Source: Sorghum bicolor (lineage: Eukaryota; Streptophyta; Magnoliopsida; Poales; Poaceae). Taken from it: DNA of 64,000 bases. The translations under genes were made by a program, and so were the position numbers. The notes beneath the pieces are model-generated. The model was not told where the DNA came from. It saw only the letters and a program-made list of their open reading frames with translations, and ran no database searches. The stretch covers positions 25,477,258 to 25,541,257 of the forward strand of contig NC_012872.2 in NCBI RefSeq assembly GCF_000003195.3. The letters are read 5' to 3'. Of the stretch, positions 1-11,075 are shown in pieces; positions within the stretch are counted from its first letter, which is position 1, and each line of letters opens with the position of its first letter.

Positions 1-339
1 GCTATGGGGTGTTCCCATGGCGCCTTCCCGTCACCGCGTCGTACGCTTGGTTCGGCGGTGGCGCGAACCTCTGATTGCCGGGGTGGACAGGCGTCGTGCC
101 GATGCTGAGGGGCCCGAGCAGATCTGCGCTAGGGCAAAGCGGATCTGCGTTGGGGTGCCGCAAACCATGGGCCGAGGAGCTGAGCGGAAGGGCACAACGG
201 TGGTAGCGAGCGGTAAGCGTTTTCCTTGTATCCTCTCCCTCCGAACTCATCCAGAGGGGCTTCAGATCTAATCTACATACCCATTAGTGTGTAGGGTATT
301 GGTTCCTGGGATTTTGCGGTCACCACCTAAAAATTTTTT

Positions 340-405
340 GTTGCTGCCGTACACCACCTGAAACATTGATGGTAATGTGTAGTTGCTGCCGTACACCACC
401 TGAAA
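340..405. repeat. Direct repeat pair of 24 bp
   Basis: Two identical 24-bp copies (340-363 and 382-405), each beginning GTTGCTGCCGTACACC, lie 42 bp apart start to start. A partial third copy (CACCACCTAAA) is near 320. They lie inside the CACTA interior, and no function can be assigned. Confidence 0.8.
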
Positions 406-1600
406 TTTATTCTTTCTTGTATGGGGGATTTTTTTTGTTTTGGTCTGAAGCAATTTGTGCTTGTTTAATTTACAACAGTTTTTGTTTTTAGTTTTGGTGT
501 GAAGTAAATGAATCACGAATGTTTCCTTTTTTGTCTTGTTTTGGATGTAGTTAGGGATTGGAGATGACTCCTCTCGTGCCAACTAACTTGGACAACAACG
601 ATGGTCACTAAATAGCCTTGTATTTTGTGGTGAGTAGCCTACTCAAAGCATGTGTGTTGGTTGTATATATTAGTAGCTTCATATTGTCATCCAAGAATTG
701 TTAGCAAGCACTGAAAGTTTCTTATATGTTGAGGTGTGCGGGCAAGTCTTGTGTTATGAGAGAGCAGCAACATTGTGGTGAGGCAGAAGAACATGAAGCC
801 ATGATGCCAGAACAGCATGAGCTTGTCAATGGACATGGATGCTTTAACAATGTTCAGATGACAGGATCTAACTATTTTCTGTTTCAGGCCTGGGCTCTAA
901 CTCGTTGGTTGGTTCCATTTATCTTGTTTTAATTGTAGAGAGGAACCACAGAGATGTGCAGAAGCTATTGCATTGCCAACACAGGCCTGTTAGGAAACAA
1001 TAGTTACTTTACTCCTAATTATCATCTTTTATTTGTATGGTAGCTTAGTTAAGTTGATAAATAGAGCTCTGTAATAAATTTGCAACAATAGTGTTTTAGA
1101 TGGAAGCTTACTTACATTGACTAGTTGTGAACTTAATTAATTGATTTAGTCTAGAGTGTTGTTAAAACAATGGATGATGTTGGTGTAGTGATATCATATA
1201 TGCATAGATTATTATAACAGTTGTTTGATTTCTTCCAGCTTACATATGAAAAGTTCCTTTTTGACTTTTTCATTTGTTTTAACAAGTGATGTTTGTTTCT
1301 AATATATTTTCTACAGGACATGGAGAAATTTCAGCAACCTAAGGTATTCACACATGCTCCTGACACCAAAAACACCTATCTGCCAGCACCTATTGAACTA
1401 TTAGTTTGGTGACTAAGGTCACTTGTGAGATAGGGATGTGAGATTTCCATTTGTTTAACTTATCTGAGATAACTTTGTGACTAAGTTAACTTATTGAACT
1501 ATAGTTTGGTGTTCGTGATGAATGTAATAAATATATTGATGAATGACTTATGATATTATGACATGAACACTTAAACATCACAAGTTATCATTAAAGACAC

Positions 1601-1721
1601 TCATCTTTTGACATTTTAATTAGTTTTTGTGAACTTGGTGTCATAAATGGTGATCTGTGACTTATTTTGCATGAATTATGACACATATCAAATGTCAAAA
1701 GATGACACATTTCTTGTAGTG
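1601..1721. repeat. CACTA subterminal inverted repeat and terminus
   Basis: The arm TCATCTTTTGACATTT at 1601-1616 is matched by its exact reverse complement at 1690-1705. The terminus TTTCTTGTAGTG follows at 1710-1721. Subterminal repeats of this sort are typical binding sites for CACTA transposase. The family is assigned from the terminal motif only. Confidence 0.75.
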
Positions 1722-4237
1722 CATTTTGAATTTGAGAGTGCAACTCTTTAGCTTCTTGCTTCTTTAGGGACATGTTATTCTGCAGGGTAGCCCTGGAGGA
1801 TATATTCTTGTTTGCTTTCCTCACCATGGCAAAGTAATCATCAAGGTGAGCTGCAGATTCTAGAGAAGCTTTGACGACTAACGGAATATCTTGATCAATA
1901 AGCTCGAGAAGATCACTTATTTGGTCTGCTTCTTGAACCAGATTGTTGATATCCTTGTTTAGCAGCACAGCTATATCCTTCAACCGAGCTTGATTCCCCA
2001 CTGACAGAGTTTGTTTGGATGTGTCTTCTTCACCCTTCTCACTGATATAGTCCTCAACAGCGAAGGAATAGCTGGTAGTCGGCTTGATGAAGTTCTTTAA
2101 AAAGGGGAGAAAATGTGTGTTAGGTGATGGGGTGATTTGCTAAAAGGTGGTTTAGAGCGGGATGTTACCTGTTGTGTTGGGTGATCGTCAGGTTGAGCTG
2201 TGTCTTGGTCTGGCTGAGGGCTTAATTGAATAATCAGAGGTGGTGGACTTGGAGCTTGATCAAAAGAAGATTCTTTTGCCAGTTTGTCTAGAATGTGATA
2301 TGAGTATAGTGGGTAGACATGCTAGAAAGGGAGAGTACAATTATCTGAATGATATTACCGATATGCTCACTAGTTTCATGGATTTCTGCATCTTTGGTAG
2401 ATACTTGAAGAAAAGTATCCACAGTTGTGGAGACATTGTTTGATCCCAGAAGTTCAACATGTAGCTGCGGTGGAGGTGATGAAAAATGGAGAGGGTCAAA
2501 GTTATTTCCGAATAAGGTTGTTACCGAATGAAAGATAGAAGATTCATACCTTTGGAGCCGGCTTGACTTTCTTGGACCTTTTCCTCCTGGCTACGCTGAC
2601 ATCCTCAATGTCATATAAATATCAGAGTGGAAAATGAGAAAATGAGTTCGAGAACAAGAGGGTGATAAGTACAATGGAATTACCTCGCTATCAGAAGCAT
2701 CGAGACTGCAAATCTTGGCATATGGGGTGTACTGGTATGTTAAAGATATGGGCTTGCCATTCTTGCCACCATGAAGAAAAAAGAGGATGGGCAGCTTCTA
2801 TCAACCCGAATGTATAGGGTTCATATATGGGCAGAGTGCATCCAAGCTCAAAGACTTTATTGGCTTCTATCCCATCCCTGATCACCTCTCTGAATCTTAT
2901 GATTCTTGAGAGGAAGAGCCTTGGGGGCAACTGACCACATCCTAGTTGTCTGGCTGCTATGTTTGGATTATAAAATTCATAGGTAGGCTGCACTAACCTC
3001 CCATGATGAAATTTTGATGGCAGAATACAAGGCTTGATGAAGGAATTGAAGATCTCTATGGACACCTTACCTAAACAGCCGAATTCGTAGCTAAACTTGC
3101 AGGGAAGGGTTAAATCTTCATTTTCTCTGTAAGGAAGCCAAAGCACCTTATCAAAACCCTTGAACAATAACTTGAAGAGATGACCGATGTCTATGTCAAT
3201 TTGGATGGAAGATGCTGCTTCTCCATAAGTCTGACAAGTATTGGTGTTTGTTGTATTGCCTTCGACATAGTTGACTGAAGGAAAGCTTAGGTTATGAAGG
3301 TCCACAGAAATTATTTGATGCATATACAATTGAAGCCACATCTGAACTAATCACGAGGGGCTACTCACACAAGATATTTCTACTCCCTGGTGCATCTGGG
3401 CAGTGATCTGGTGCATCATATGATAGACAGATCCCAGAAATATTTGGGCAGTGGAATTAGGGTGCCAGCAGCTAAGTCTTCGGCCATCACTATGTGATTC
3501 AGGGTTGGTTCATTGGATTTTCCATAAAAAATGAATCTGCAAAGCCACATGTTCATGAAAGCCTTGTATTCCTTGTCAGAAACAGCACAAGAATGGGCCA
3601 TGTAAGTTTGGATATATTTAGCCCATCCAACTCTAGATTTAACAGCTTTTTGGCTACTGTTGCCTTTGTACTTAAAAGGGTATACTGGTTTTGTCACATT
3701 CAAACCAGTCATCATAAACACGTCAGCTAGAGTAAGAGTCATCATACCATGGCTGAAGACAAGGATAGTTTCTTGGCATTAGACCAGTAGTGAGCAGCTG
3801 CTATTAGGAGGGAGTCGTTTTTGAGCATTTCTGACAAGGATAGTTCTAAGCAGTGTTGAATGTCCTAAGTTTCCTAGTGACAGCTGCTTTTTTCTTGCAT
3901 CCTCTGGTACCAACTTCGCCATCCGATGATTGGAGGAAATGACCAGTTCTTGAAGGTACTTGGACATCGGTTTGGCGGTATAACTCCAGATTTGAAAGGG
4001 ATTCTCAGAATTTCCTTCTCGATAAACTCAGTCGGGTCAAAATCTCCCAAAGGACCAAGAAGATAGAGTCAGGATTGGCTACATAGGGGATTAAAATTTC
4101 ATTCTTGTATTCCTTCAAAAAATGATAAAATCAAGGAGAGAATAAGTTGGAGGAAAAGGCGAGAAAATCAATTGGGAATTGCCAAATGTATAAAGGTGAA
4201 TGTGATTTATCTCTGGAATTTCATTTTGGGTCGCCAT
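1722..4237 (-). pseudogene. Antisense plant-mobile-domain (PMD) gene remnant of element I
   Basis: Diverged but recognisable fragments line up in order with the intact gene in element C. A first exon MATQNEIPE (4237-4211) matches the nine-codon first exon pattern. A stretch reading LGPLGDFDPTEFI lies near 4080. LTLADVFMMTGLNV and MNMWLCRFIFYGKS lie in 3416-3745. TYEFYNPNIAARQLGCGQLP and WWQEWQAHIF lie in 2691-3341. A coiled-coil start lies at 1722-2001. PMD is a domain shared by retrotransposon proteins and host MAIN/MAIL1-type proteins. The splice donor after exon 1 reads GAG|AT instead of GAG|GT, frames shift between fragments, and a CACTA element interrupts the last exon at 1721. It is not functional. 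Domain identity is firm from internal comparison; the exon limits are inferred. Confidence 0.75.
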
Positions 4238-4386
4238 CGAAGATTCGAGGTGGATTTGGGACCGTGCTGGGAGTTTGGATCTTTGAGCGGTGGCTACAGT
4301 TTTGAACAGTATTGACCTAAGAGAAGGAGGAGCTTGTGGTCAATTTCAGAATAAAACAACTTTTATCCCGAAATTGAGGGGGCATG

Positions 4387-5795
4387 TGTTAACACTGGAT
4401 TTTGGGACGCTTAAGGAGATGACAGGTGGGCCAGTGCACGGTGGTTTCACGGAAAAGCAAGTGTTCTGAGTATTTCAACAAATATCTATGCGGTCAGCTA
4501 ATTCCTAAATATTTGCCAAACGCCTATGCGATCGGTTGTTCTGAGGAAAGGCAGTTTCCGTTTAGAAAGCAACAAAAGCGGCAAGTAAAGACCGATCAGA
4601 CGGAGGAGATCACGATAATTAAGGCAATGGAGATTCCGAGGAAGATTGAAACTAAAGATGTCACATTTTTAGGTTTTCTTTGCTATTGTGTATCGTGGTC
4701 TTTTAGGACTCGTGTTACTACCGGGGTATAAATATGAACCCTTGGTTATTGTAAAATTGTTCACAACCAAATCAATTCAACCGGCCCCGTGCCAACTTCG
4801 AGTCTTTGTCGTGTCGTCGAGTTCTTCGAGAGGAGTTATCGACCCATCGACCTCCGTTTGTTCCGACAACCTTGTTATCATGTCTAGTATCATGCGGTGG
4901 ATTTAGACGTTGATACAAGTGATCTTGTTTGTCTCGACAGAATGGCCATGCGGCAGGCGTTTGCTTGACAATCAAGAAATCTTTGCTTATGCTTGGTTTA
5001 TCTCGACTAAATGGCCGTGCGGCAGGCGTTGCTTGATAGCTCAGCAAAGCAAGATAGTTATCAGCTCTATTAAGATTTGGCAAGATCTAATAGATTCATT
5101 AAGTTATCACGTGTTGCATGTTTTAAATACTTTATGTATTTGTAACACCATTTGCCCAATCTAAATCGTTAAGGTTCGGCTCCATATATTTATAAATCTA
5201 TTTATGCTCTAATGATTTTGCTTTCACGCCGTGATATGAATAGATCACATGCTTATAATAGCCAAACTAAACTAATGTAGGTTGTCGCATGTTGCGGGTT
5301 CATGCATGTCGAATACGTTTAAATTTGAATAAAGCTAGGTGTCGTGCGGCGGATACAAGTTTTTGATCAGTTTGATCATGTTTGCTTGCATGTTCCTTCT
5401 CCATAGATCCCAATTCGGCCAGACTGTCAGGCTTGGTTACATTTTAACTCATAATTTGTTAGAACTTATTCAAACATATTTTCCCATGCACGTGCATTCG
5501 GCAATCAATATTTTACGCTCATTATGTTTGTTTTGGCCGAATGATCTACGAACCTGTTGGCAGACAACTTTTATAGCTGTATGTCGTCGTAAGTGGCTTC
5601 AGGGCCATATATATGGAATTGTCTGGTTTCACCTGGCACATTCTAGTTTTGAATCTAATAAATTTTTTCCCTTGTTAGTTGTAGGTCAAACTGACTGGCA
5701 CATTTCCGAACTTCGATGCACCCGGGAACCCGATTGAAGCCACGCTTTTCAGCTTGCTGTGTGTGAGGCACAGTGCGCCACATTTTGTGTCAACA
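4387..5795 (+). repeat. 3' LTR of element I
   Basis: The LTR runs from TGTTAACAC to GTGTCAACA, 1409 bp, with a TATAAATA box at 4727-4734. Its start lies right after a purine tract, and its end abuts resumed host-element coding sequence. Only one LTR of this element is in view, so the boundaries rest on termini and context. Confidence 0.65.
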
Positions 5796-6337
5796 TATAT
5801 ATTCAACTCCAAAAAACTTCATCTCTATCTTCTGGATTTCCTTGTAGTATGCGTCCATATTCTCATGGGTCGTGTCCCAATCTTTGTTGAGCTAGTTGAT
5901 GACCAAAGCCGAACCGCCATACACGTATAGGCTGTTTATGCCGAGCTCGGCTGCTAGTGGCATGCCATGTAGTCAAGCTTTGTATTTGGCAATGTTGTTG
6001 GATGTAGGGAAGTGGAGCCTAAGGATGTAGCAGAGTTTGTCCTTGTTTGGAGACACGAAGAAAAATACTGGCTCTGGCACCATCAATGTTGAGCAAACCA
6101 TCAAAATACATTTGCCAATACTCGATAGTTTCGTGGCTAGGTGGTGCATTTAGGTCAGTCCATTCTATGATGAAATCGACGAGTGTTTGGGTTTTGAAGG
6201 TGGTTTGGCTCTAGAACTCCATGAAATGGGACATAATTGCATTGCCCACTTTACTATCCGGTCATCGGCGTCTTTCTTGCACAGGGTATCACCCAACAGG
6301 AAATTTGTCGTCAAGACAACATGATGCCCGTCGAAGT
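5796..6337 (-). pseudogene. pol: Element H: RNase H remnant of an old Ty3/gypsy pol, left half
   Basis: Read on the - strand, this gives a decayed RNase H with recognisable pieces: DRIVKWAMQL near the right end, then MYFDGLLNIDGA, SNNIAKYKA and LYVYGGSALVINQL, running to VEYI at the left edge. These correspond to the family signatures around the catalytic YFDG and the NNxAEYxA helix. Stops and frameshifts are frequent. It is contiguous in sense with the RT remnant at 24358-24815: removing element A joins LRHF to the residues before the GHH stretch. It differs from the Tat family of A, B and C and resembles other grass gypsy polyproteins. Confidence 0.75.
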
Positions 6338-7056
6338 TGTTGATGCAAAAGCTGATCTACAAACACAAAGGGCTAATACCTGATTCAAACGTTAAGGCGT
6401 GCCAGCCGATTTGACCTTACTATCGGCAAAGGTGATAACTCGAATACTTTGGTCCCGACAACAGCGATGCGCCCGGATGCCACGGCCAAGAGGTATTCAA
6501 TCGGAACTTGAGAATACGCCGAGCTTAAGTCGACGAACTCCTAAGAACTCATAATAAAAGGAAAATACGACGAAGTCGTCGAAAAAGTAGATGCTGGAAT
6601 ATGAGTAAAAACGTGTGTTTGATTGATTGATAGATAGATTATCGATTACAAGGCCCTAGGGTCCACATTTATACCCTGCTCAAAGAGCTACAACCAGACA
6701 CGACTAGAACTCGAATTCCAAATTTAACAGAATCCGTGTACAAAACAATTTAAACAACTAAGGAAAACATAAAACTATCCTGCCGTGACAAGCTGGGACA
6801 CGACCACGGACCAAGTAGCTGCCGTGACAAGCTGAGACACCACCACGGACCAAGTGGCAACCTCCAAGTCTTCCTTCCCCGTCATCGGCAGACTCCCCAT
6901 CGGCAACGATCAATACTGGCCATCGGCATCACCACCCACGGACTTAGCCACATTCAATCCTTATCAGCAACTCTCCTGCAGACCAGTCACTATTACCCTT
7001 TCTTGCCGATCTACATCCTACCGATCCTGGGTAAGTGTCCAAAAACGGTGTAAACA
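6338..7056 (-). repeat. Element A 3' LTR (left copy)
   Basis: On the + strand the copy reads TGTTGATGCAAAA at 6338 and ends GGTGTAAACA at 7056. A 39-bp tandem duplication (6781-6819 and 6820-6858) is present, also found in the other LTR. A TATA element lies in the segment reading ATTTATACCCTGC on the + strand near 6667-6680. The purine tract sits just right of 7056 (CATGCCCCCCAATTTCGGA on the + strand). Confidence 0.9.
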
Positions 7057-7716
7057 CATGCCCCCCAATTTCGGAGTATGAAATCATTAATGCTCCGAAA
7101 TTTTCTGCAGTAATGATGTCTTTCCGCAATTATTTCTCTCAATTTGGTAACCGACAACCTTAATCTGAACAACCTTGATTCGATTCCTCCGTAGATTCCT
7201 CGAAATCCTCAACTTCCCACACGAACATCTCCACTTTAGTCGCCCATCGGCAATGTTACAGTTACAGAGACCCGCCAATGGATTGGCCAAGACGTTCTGT
7301 TCAGTAAAGTATCTTATTCTCCCAAACGGATATCTCCACTTCATCCGCCCATCGGCAATATTACCGTTAAAAGGCGCTGCCGATGGACCGACCAGGAAAT
7401 CTCGCACAGTAAAATATCTCCAGATCACGACCGCCTCCTGTCAAATCGCATGCACAATCCCTTGATCACTGTGTGAACAGTTACTATATCTTCCTGAGTA
7501 TCCTCGGATTTCACGGATACGGCGGAGTGATAAGTCAAATTTACCCTTGCCCATTTTGTCCTATAAATAGTTCCTTCTCGGGTACTCCTTCTCCATCTCA
7601 TCATTCCACAGTTCCAACTCCACCTTCTTGGCGGTGCTGTTCGAGATCTCCAAAAACTCCAACAAAGCCCCTTCTTTACCAACCTCGAAGCCTTCAATCA
7701 TCCTTTTCGTGAGGAG
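7057..7716 (+). promoter_or_regulatory. Upstream region of the antisense PMD gene in A, with TATA box at 7561-7570
   Basis: No coding sequence is supported here. The segment starts with the polypurine tract of the retrotransposon (- strand), then about 500 bp rich in ATCGGC/GCCGAT words. CTATAAATAG at 7561-7570 lies 156 bp before the ATG at 7717. A matching box at a similar distance precedes the PMD gene of C (57645-57636) and of B (41608-41601), which supports a promoter independent of the LTR. Confidence 0.6.
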
Positions 7717-10700
7717 ATGGCCATCAACTTCACCGTTCCTGAGGTTAGTTCTTCACTTCACCTCCTGCGTTTTTACTGTACCCCTATTCATCCGCACTTT
7801 ATTTTACTGAACATTTTTCTTTTTCTTTCTTTGTCTTCCTTTTTTACCTTCAAAACCATTAGGATCTGTCCAATAAAATTGTCATCCGTACCGATCAACC
7901 ACACCTCCAATGTCTCGGCCCCTTAGGGAATCCGGATCCCACCGATCTTATTAATGCTGAAACAAACAGAATCCCCTTTAGAGCCGAGAACTTTTCTCTG
8001 GATCTATGGAAGGACACCTTTCGTTCCTGGCCCAGTCCTACTGTGGGATGGAAGGATTGGTTCCTGAGAGTCAGTCACTCAAACGAAGTCCAATAGGGCG
8101 AGAGAAAACTGGACCAATGCATCAGGTTGTCCATTGCCGATATGTATAGGAATGAGTCAGTGTTGATAGTTGCATCATATTTCTGGTCAGACACGCTCAA
8201 TGCCTTTGTCTTCGGCCACGGCCCTGCTTCCCCTACACTTGCCGATGTGGTCATGCTCACCGGCCTAGATGTATCTTCTGCCGATAGCACCCACTTCTTT
8301 GATACCAAACCCAGTGCTAAGGTAGAAATCCGCTCTATCTGTGGTTGGTCAGGATACATCCAAAAATATAAACGAGCAGGCCCTGTTAGCATAAAGGAGC
8401 AGACCAGCTTCCTGAACATGTGGCTGGACAAATTCGTATTTTGTGGTCGATCGGCAGGACCAACTTCAGTCTACCTAGCAGCAGCAGAAAGACTAGCCAA
8501 TGGTGGCCGATTCCCCATCGGCCGATACCTGCTTGGCGCGGCTTACCACCTCCTTCACCAGGTAGCCAAGAAACTCCTGCTCGACCAGTCCATCGGCAAG
8601 TTGGGGGTCCCTGGTGGTTTATTAACATGTGGCTCAACCTCCACATGCACAAGCGTCTTGAATTTGACCTCTTTGCACAGCGCTTCCCCAGGGATATAGC
8701 CGAGGACTATGAACTGGATGAAGAAGAATCGGCGACTCGCCCTGCTCTGAACTTTGGTGAGGCTGCCATAGTACTACCCGGTACAGGAGGCAATGCAGAC
8801 CAGGTCAGCCGATTCTTCCAAACCCTGTATGAAGGCTTGACAAGAGAACAACGAGCATGGATGCCCTATGAGGATCCAGACACCATGTTTCCCTTGGTTT
8901 TCCATCCCTTCAATGATGCTCTCAACAAGGACCACGATGTGATGACGACACTGATTACTCCCAGAGCTATACCAGTGAACTTCTTTGGTGGTGGGAAAAC
9001 CTCCAACCAGACCTATGAGTTTTATAACCCATCGGCACTAGCCCGTCAACTAGCTTTCGGCCAGCTGCCGATTGCACTCTGTTATGCCGATATGATAAAA
9101 CAACGAGAAGTTATCACTAACCTTCTCGAGTGGATCCGAGTAGCCCAGCTGTCACCGAACGCCGATACAGATGCAGACCTCTCAGAGTGGGTTCCAGCCC
9201 TCTTCATTACTCAGGCGTACAAACAGTGGTGGGAAGAATGGAAGGAGCACTTGTTCTGCAGATCGGCCCTTACATACCGTGGCATGATTGATCCCCAATA
9301 CAAGGTCCCCGATGATACTGTAAGTACTTTGAAACCGATGTTTTAATCCTTTTACTCTCATTTTCATCGGTAACTTTCTGTGTTGTGTTGCAGGTTTATG
9401 ACACTCCTCCATTGGTCAGCAGGAGTGGCAAGCCGATTGACCTTTCTCCATCAGGTCCGATCTCTTCAATCGGCAACAACGCTCCCACTTTGGCTGCCAT
9501 CATGCATCGAGGCGTACGCCTCAAAAAGGTCACCACCAAAACGACTAGGACATCTCCATCGGTAGCTGCCTCTGCCTTGGCACAAGCCTTCAAGGTATAT
9601 TTTCAAACTTTTTCATACCGATTCCAGTCTTACATCTATTACACTTGTACTCATAAATTTCCCCTTCTATATCAGCACACCGGCGCATCGGCAAAGACCA
9701 GAAGCACAAGTGCCGATGCCCCCCAGTCCAGTCAGCCGAAGAGAAAAGGTGCCAAGAGTACCAGAGCACAAACAAAGCGTCAGAGAATGGCAACGCCTCT
9801 TCCTCCATCTTCTCCAATTCAGGTAGAATCTTCTCCATCTTCTCTAGAAACACAGACACAGCAAGTACCATCTCCCCCTCAGCCGCAAGAAATACCTCAA
9901 GTGGAAGAACCCTGACCAGAAGAGCCCCAGCCAGAAGCACCTCAGCCAGAAGACACATCGGCTCATATGGGCGAGCAGACTACCGATCCAGCAGGCTCAA
10001 TCATAGCATCGGTAGTTTCCTCGATCCAGACAAGCACTGCACCTCCTCAAGGTAACATACTTTTACAAAAGCATTGCCGATGAACTTGTTTTCCCCATCT
10101 TAAAATTACTCCTGTTACCCTTTCAGCTGGCATAGTACCGTCGGCAACCCCAGCCGATTAACCTGTGGTTCCATCGACATCTTCCAGTCAGAAGCAAGAG
10201 ATTACCCTGAAACAAGTAAGTTACCCAATCTCTGCCTACATCATTTATCAATACCTAACCACAAAATAACTCTTTTTATTTCTTTTTCAGGAACAAGACT
10301 CTCCCGATAGTTTGTTCTCTTTCGCCATTGACATCTCCAAAGATGAAGGTGAAGAAGCCAGTTCTCTCGGGCAGTTGGAATTACATCGGCAGAAATTAGG
10401 GCAAAATTGGAAGAACTATCTACCCTCCTTCACTAAGACACAGCTCAACTGGTTGATGACTCCGACTCAGCCAAGGCTTTGTTCAAGACCCTTAGAGGCG
10501 AGATCCCTGCCGATGCTGAAGAAGTTCTCTTTCAAGCTGCACATCTAGAGAGCCGTCAGCTGCAGTATCAGAGGGCTTCCCAACGTCTTGCCGATAGAGC
10601 TGCCCATGCCCAGCTCTCTGAGGAGATGATGAAGGTGAAGCTCCTTGCCGATGAGAAGCACAAGAACATCGGCATCTTAAAGTCCTCAGGAGACGCTTTG

Positions 10701-10985
10701 AAGCATAAGATTTCTGATTTGTCGGCAAAAAGAGAGGCCCTGTTGGTAGAACTTAAGCAAGTGGAAGAAGCCCTGTCCCAGGCTCAACAAGAGGAGAACC
10801 AGCTGCCTGAGGTGATCAAGCGTCTTGAGCAAGAGAGAAATGTCCAAGCTCGCACAGTGCTGCAGATGAAGAAAAAGTTGAAACCAGTGGAAGGCTCTGC
10901 CGATGATGACACGAAGGTGATAGATGAAGCAAACCAGATCCTTCTGCATGCTATATCAACGATCCAGACGCTATTGAACATGTGA
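7717..10985 (+). pseudogene. PMD gene of element A, disrupted
   Basis: The exon structure follows the intact copy in C. The first exon MAINFTVPE (7717-7743) ends at a GT donor. The second starts after the AG at 7861-7862 with DLSNKIVI and carries the PMD core (SPTLADVVMLTGLDV, FLNMWLDKFVFCGRS, TYEFYNPSALARQLAFGQLP, WWEEWKEHLF), ending before GTAAGT near 9320. Later exons encode VYDTPPLVS (from about 9394), a basic and proline-rich tract (HTGASAK onward, about 9678), and a coiled coil ending at the stop 10983-10985. Breaks: TGG to TAG at 8094-8096, one G lost in the run near 8601-8608, and a frameshift near 10370. It runs tail to tail with pol. Confidence 0.85.
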
Positions 10986-11044
10986 GCCATTCATCGGCAA
11001 CATATTTGCTTCTTTCCTTTGAACACTCTTATCATGTTGGTCTA

Positions 11045-11065
11045 GCCGATAGGACTGTTATCGGC
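11045..11065. other. Hairpin between convergent PMD and pol genes of A
   Basis: GCCGATA, a 7-base loop, then TATCGGC lie between the PMD stop (10985) and the pol stop (11076). The same element exists in C (two copies) and B. It could help end convergent transcripts; that role is inferred. Confidence 0.5.
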
Positions 11066-11075
11066 ACTTAAACTT

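Larger units (their letters stand above)
1..1721. mobile_element. CACTA (En/Spm) transposon, one end, truncated by window edge
   Basis: The right boundary is the 12-mer TTTCTTGTAGTG at 1710-1721, the reverse complement of the canonical CACTA terminus CACTACAAGAAA. Next to it is AT-rich subterminal DNA with repeated TGACAC/GTGTCA words and a perfect 16-bp inverted repeat. The boundary falls inside a coding exon of the PMD pseudogene to its right, which marks an insertion. No second CACTA terminus is visible, so the other end lies left of the window. The interior holds a GC-rich opening (about 1-270, with an 84-codon ORF at 17-271), a 68-codon ORF at 726-932, and AT-rich DNA. I recognise no transposase in these and cannot say whether they are element genes or captured fragments. 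The 3-bp target duplication would start CAT at 1722, but its partner is not visible. Confidence 0.75.
1722..5795 (+). mobile_element. Element I: old Tat-type Ty3/gypsy retrotransposon, 3' part
   Basis: A decayed antisense PMD gene is followed by a purine tract ending GAGGGGGCATG, then an LTR starting TGTTAACAC at 4387. This is the same order as in elements A, B and C, where PMD gene, purine tract and 3' LTR follow pol. The LTR ends GTGTCAACA at 5795, and the RNase H reading frame of element H resumes at once after it. The gag and pol side lies left of the window or beyond the CACTA insertion. The first base of the 5-bp target duplication would be 5796 (TATAT), but its partner is out of view. 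Confidence 0.7.

Noticed and set aside
726..932. 68-codon ORF as a captured host exon
   Set aside because: No recognisable domain, no splice support; kept only as content of the CACTA interior.
4426..5737. Several 60-130 codon ORFs in 4426-5737
   Set aside because: They lie in the LTR of I, have no domain, and are not in a conserved frame.
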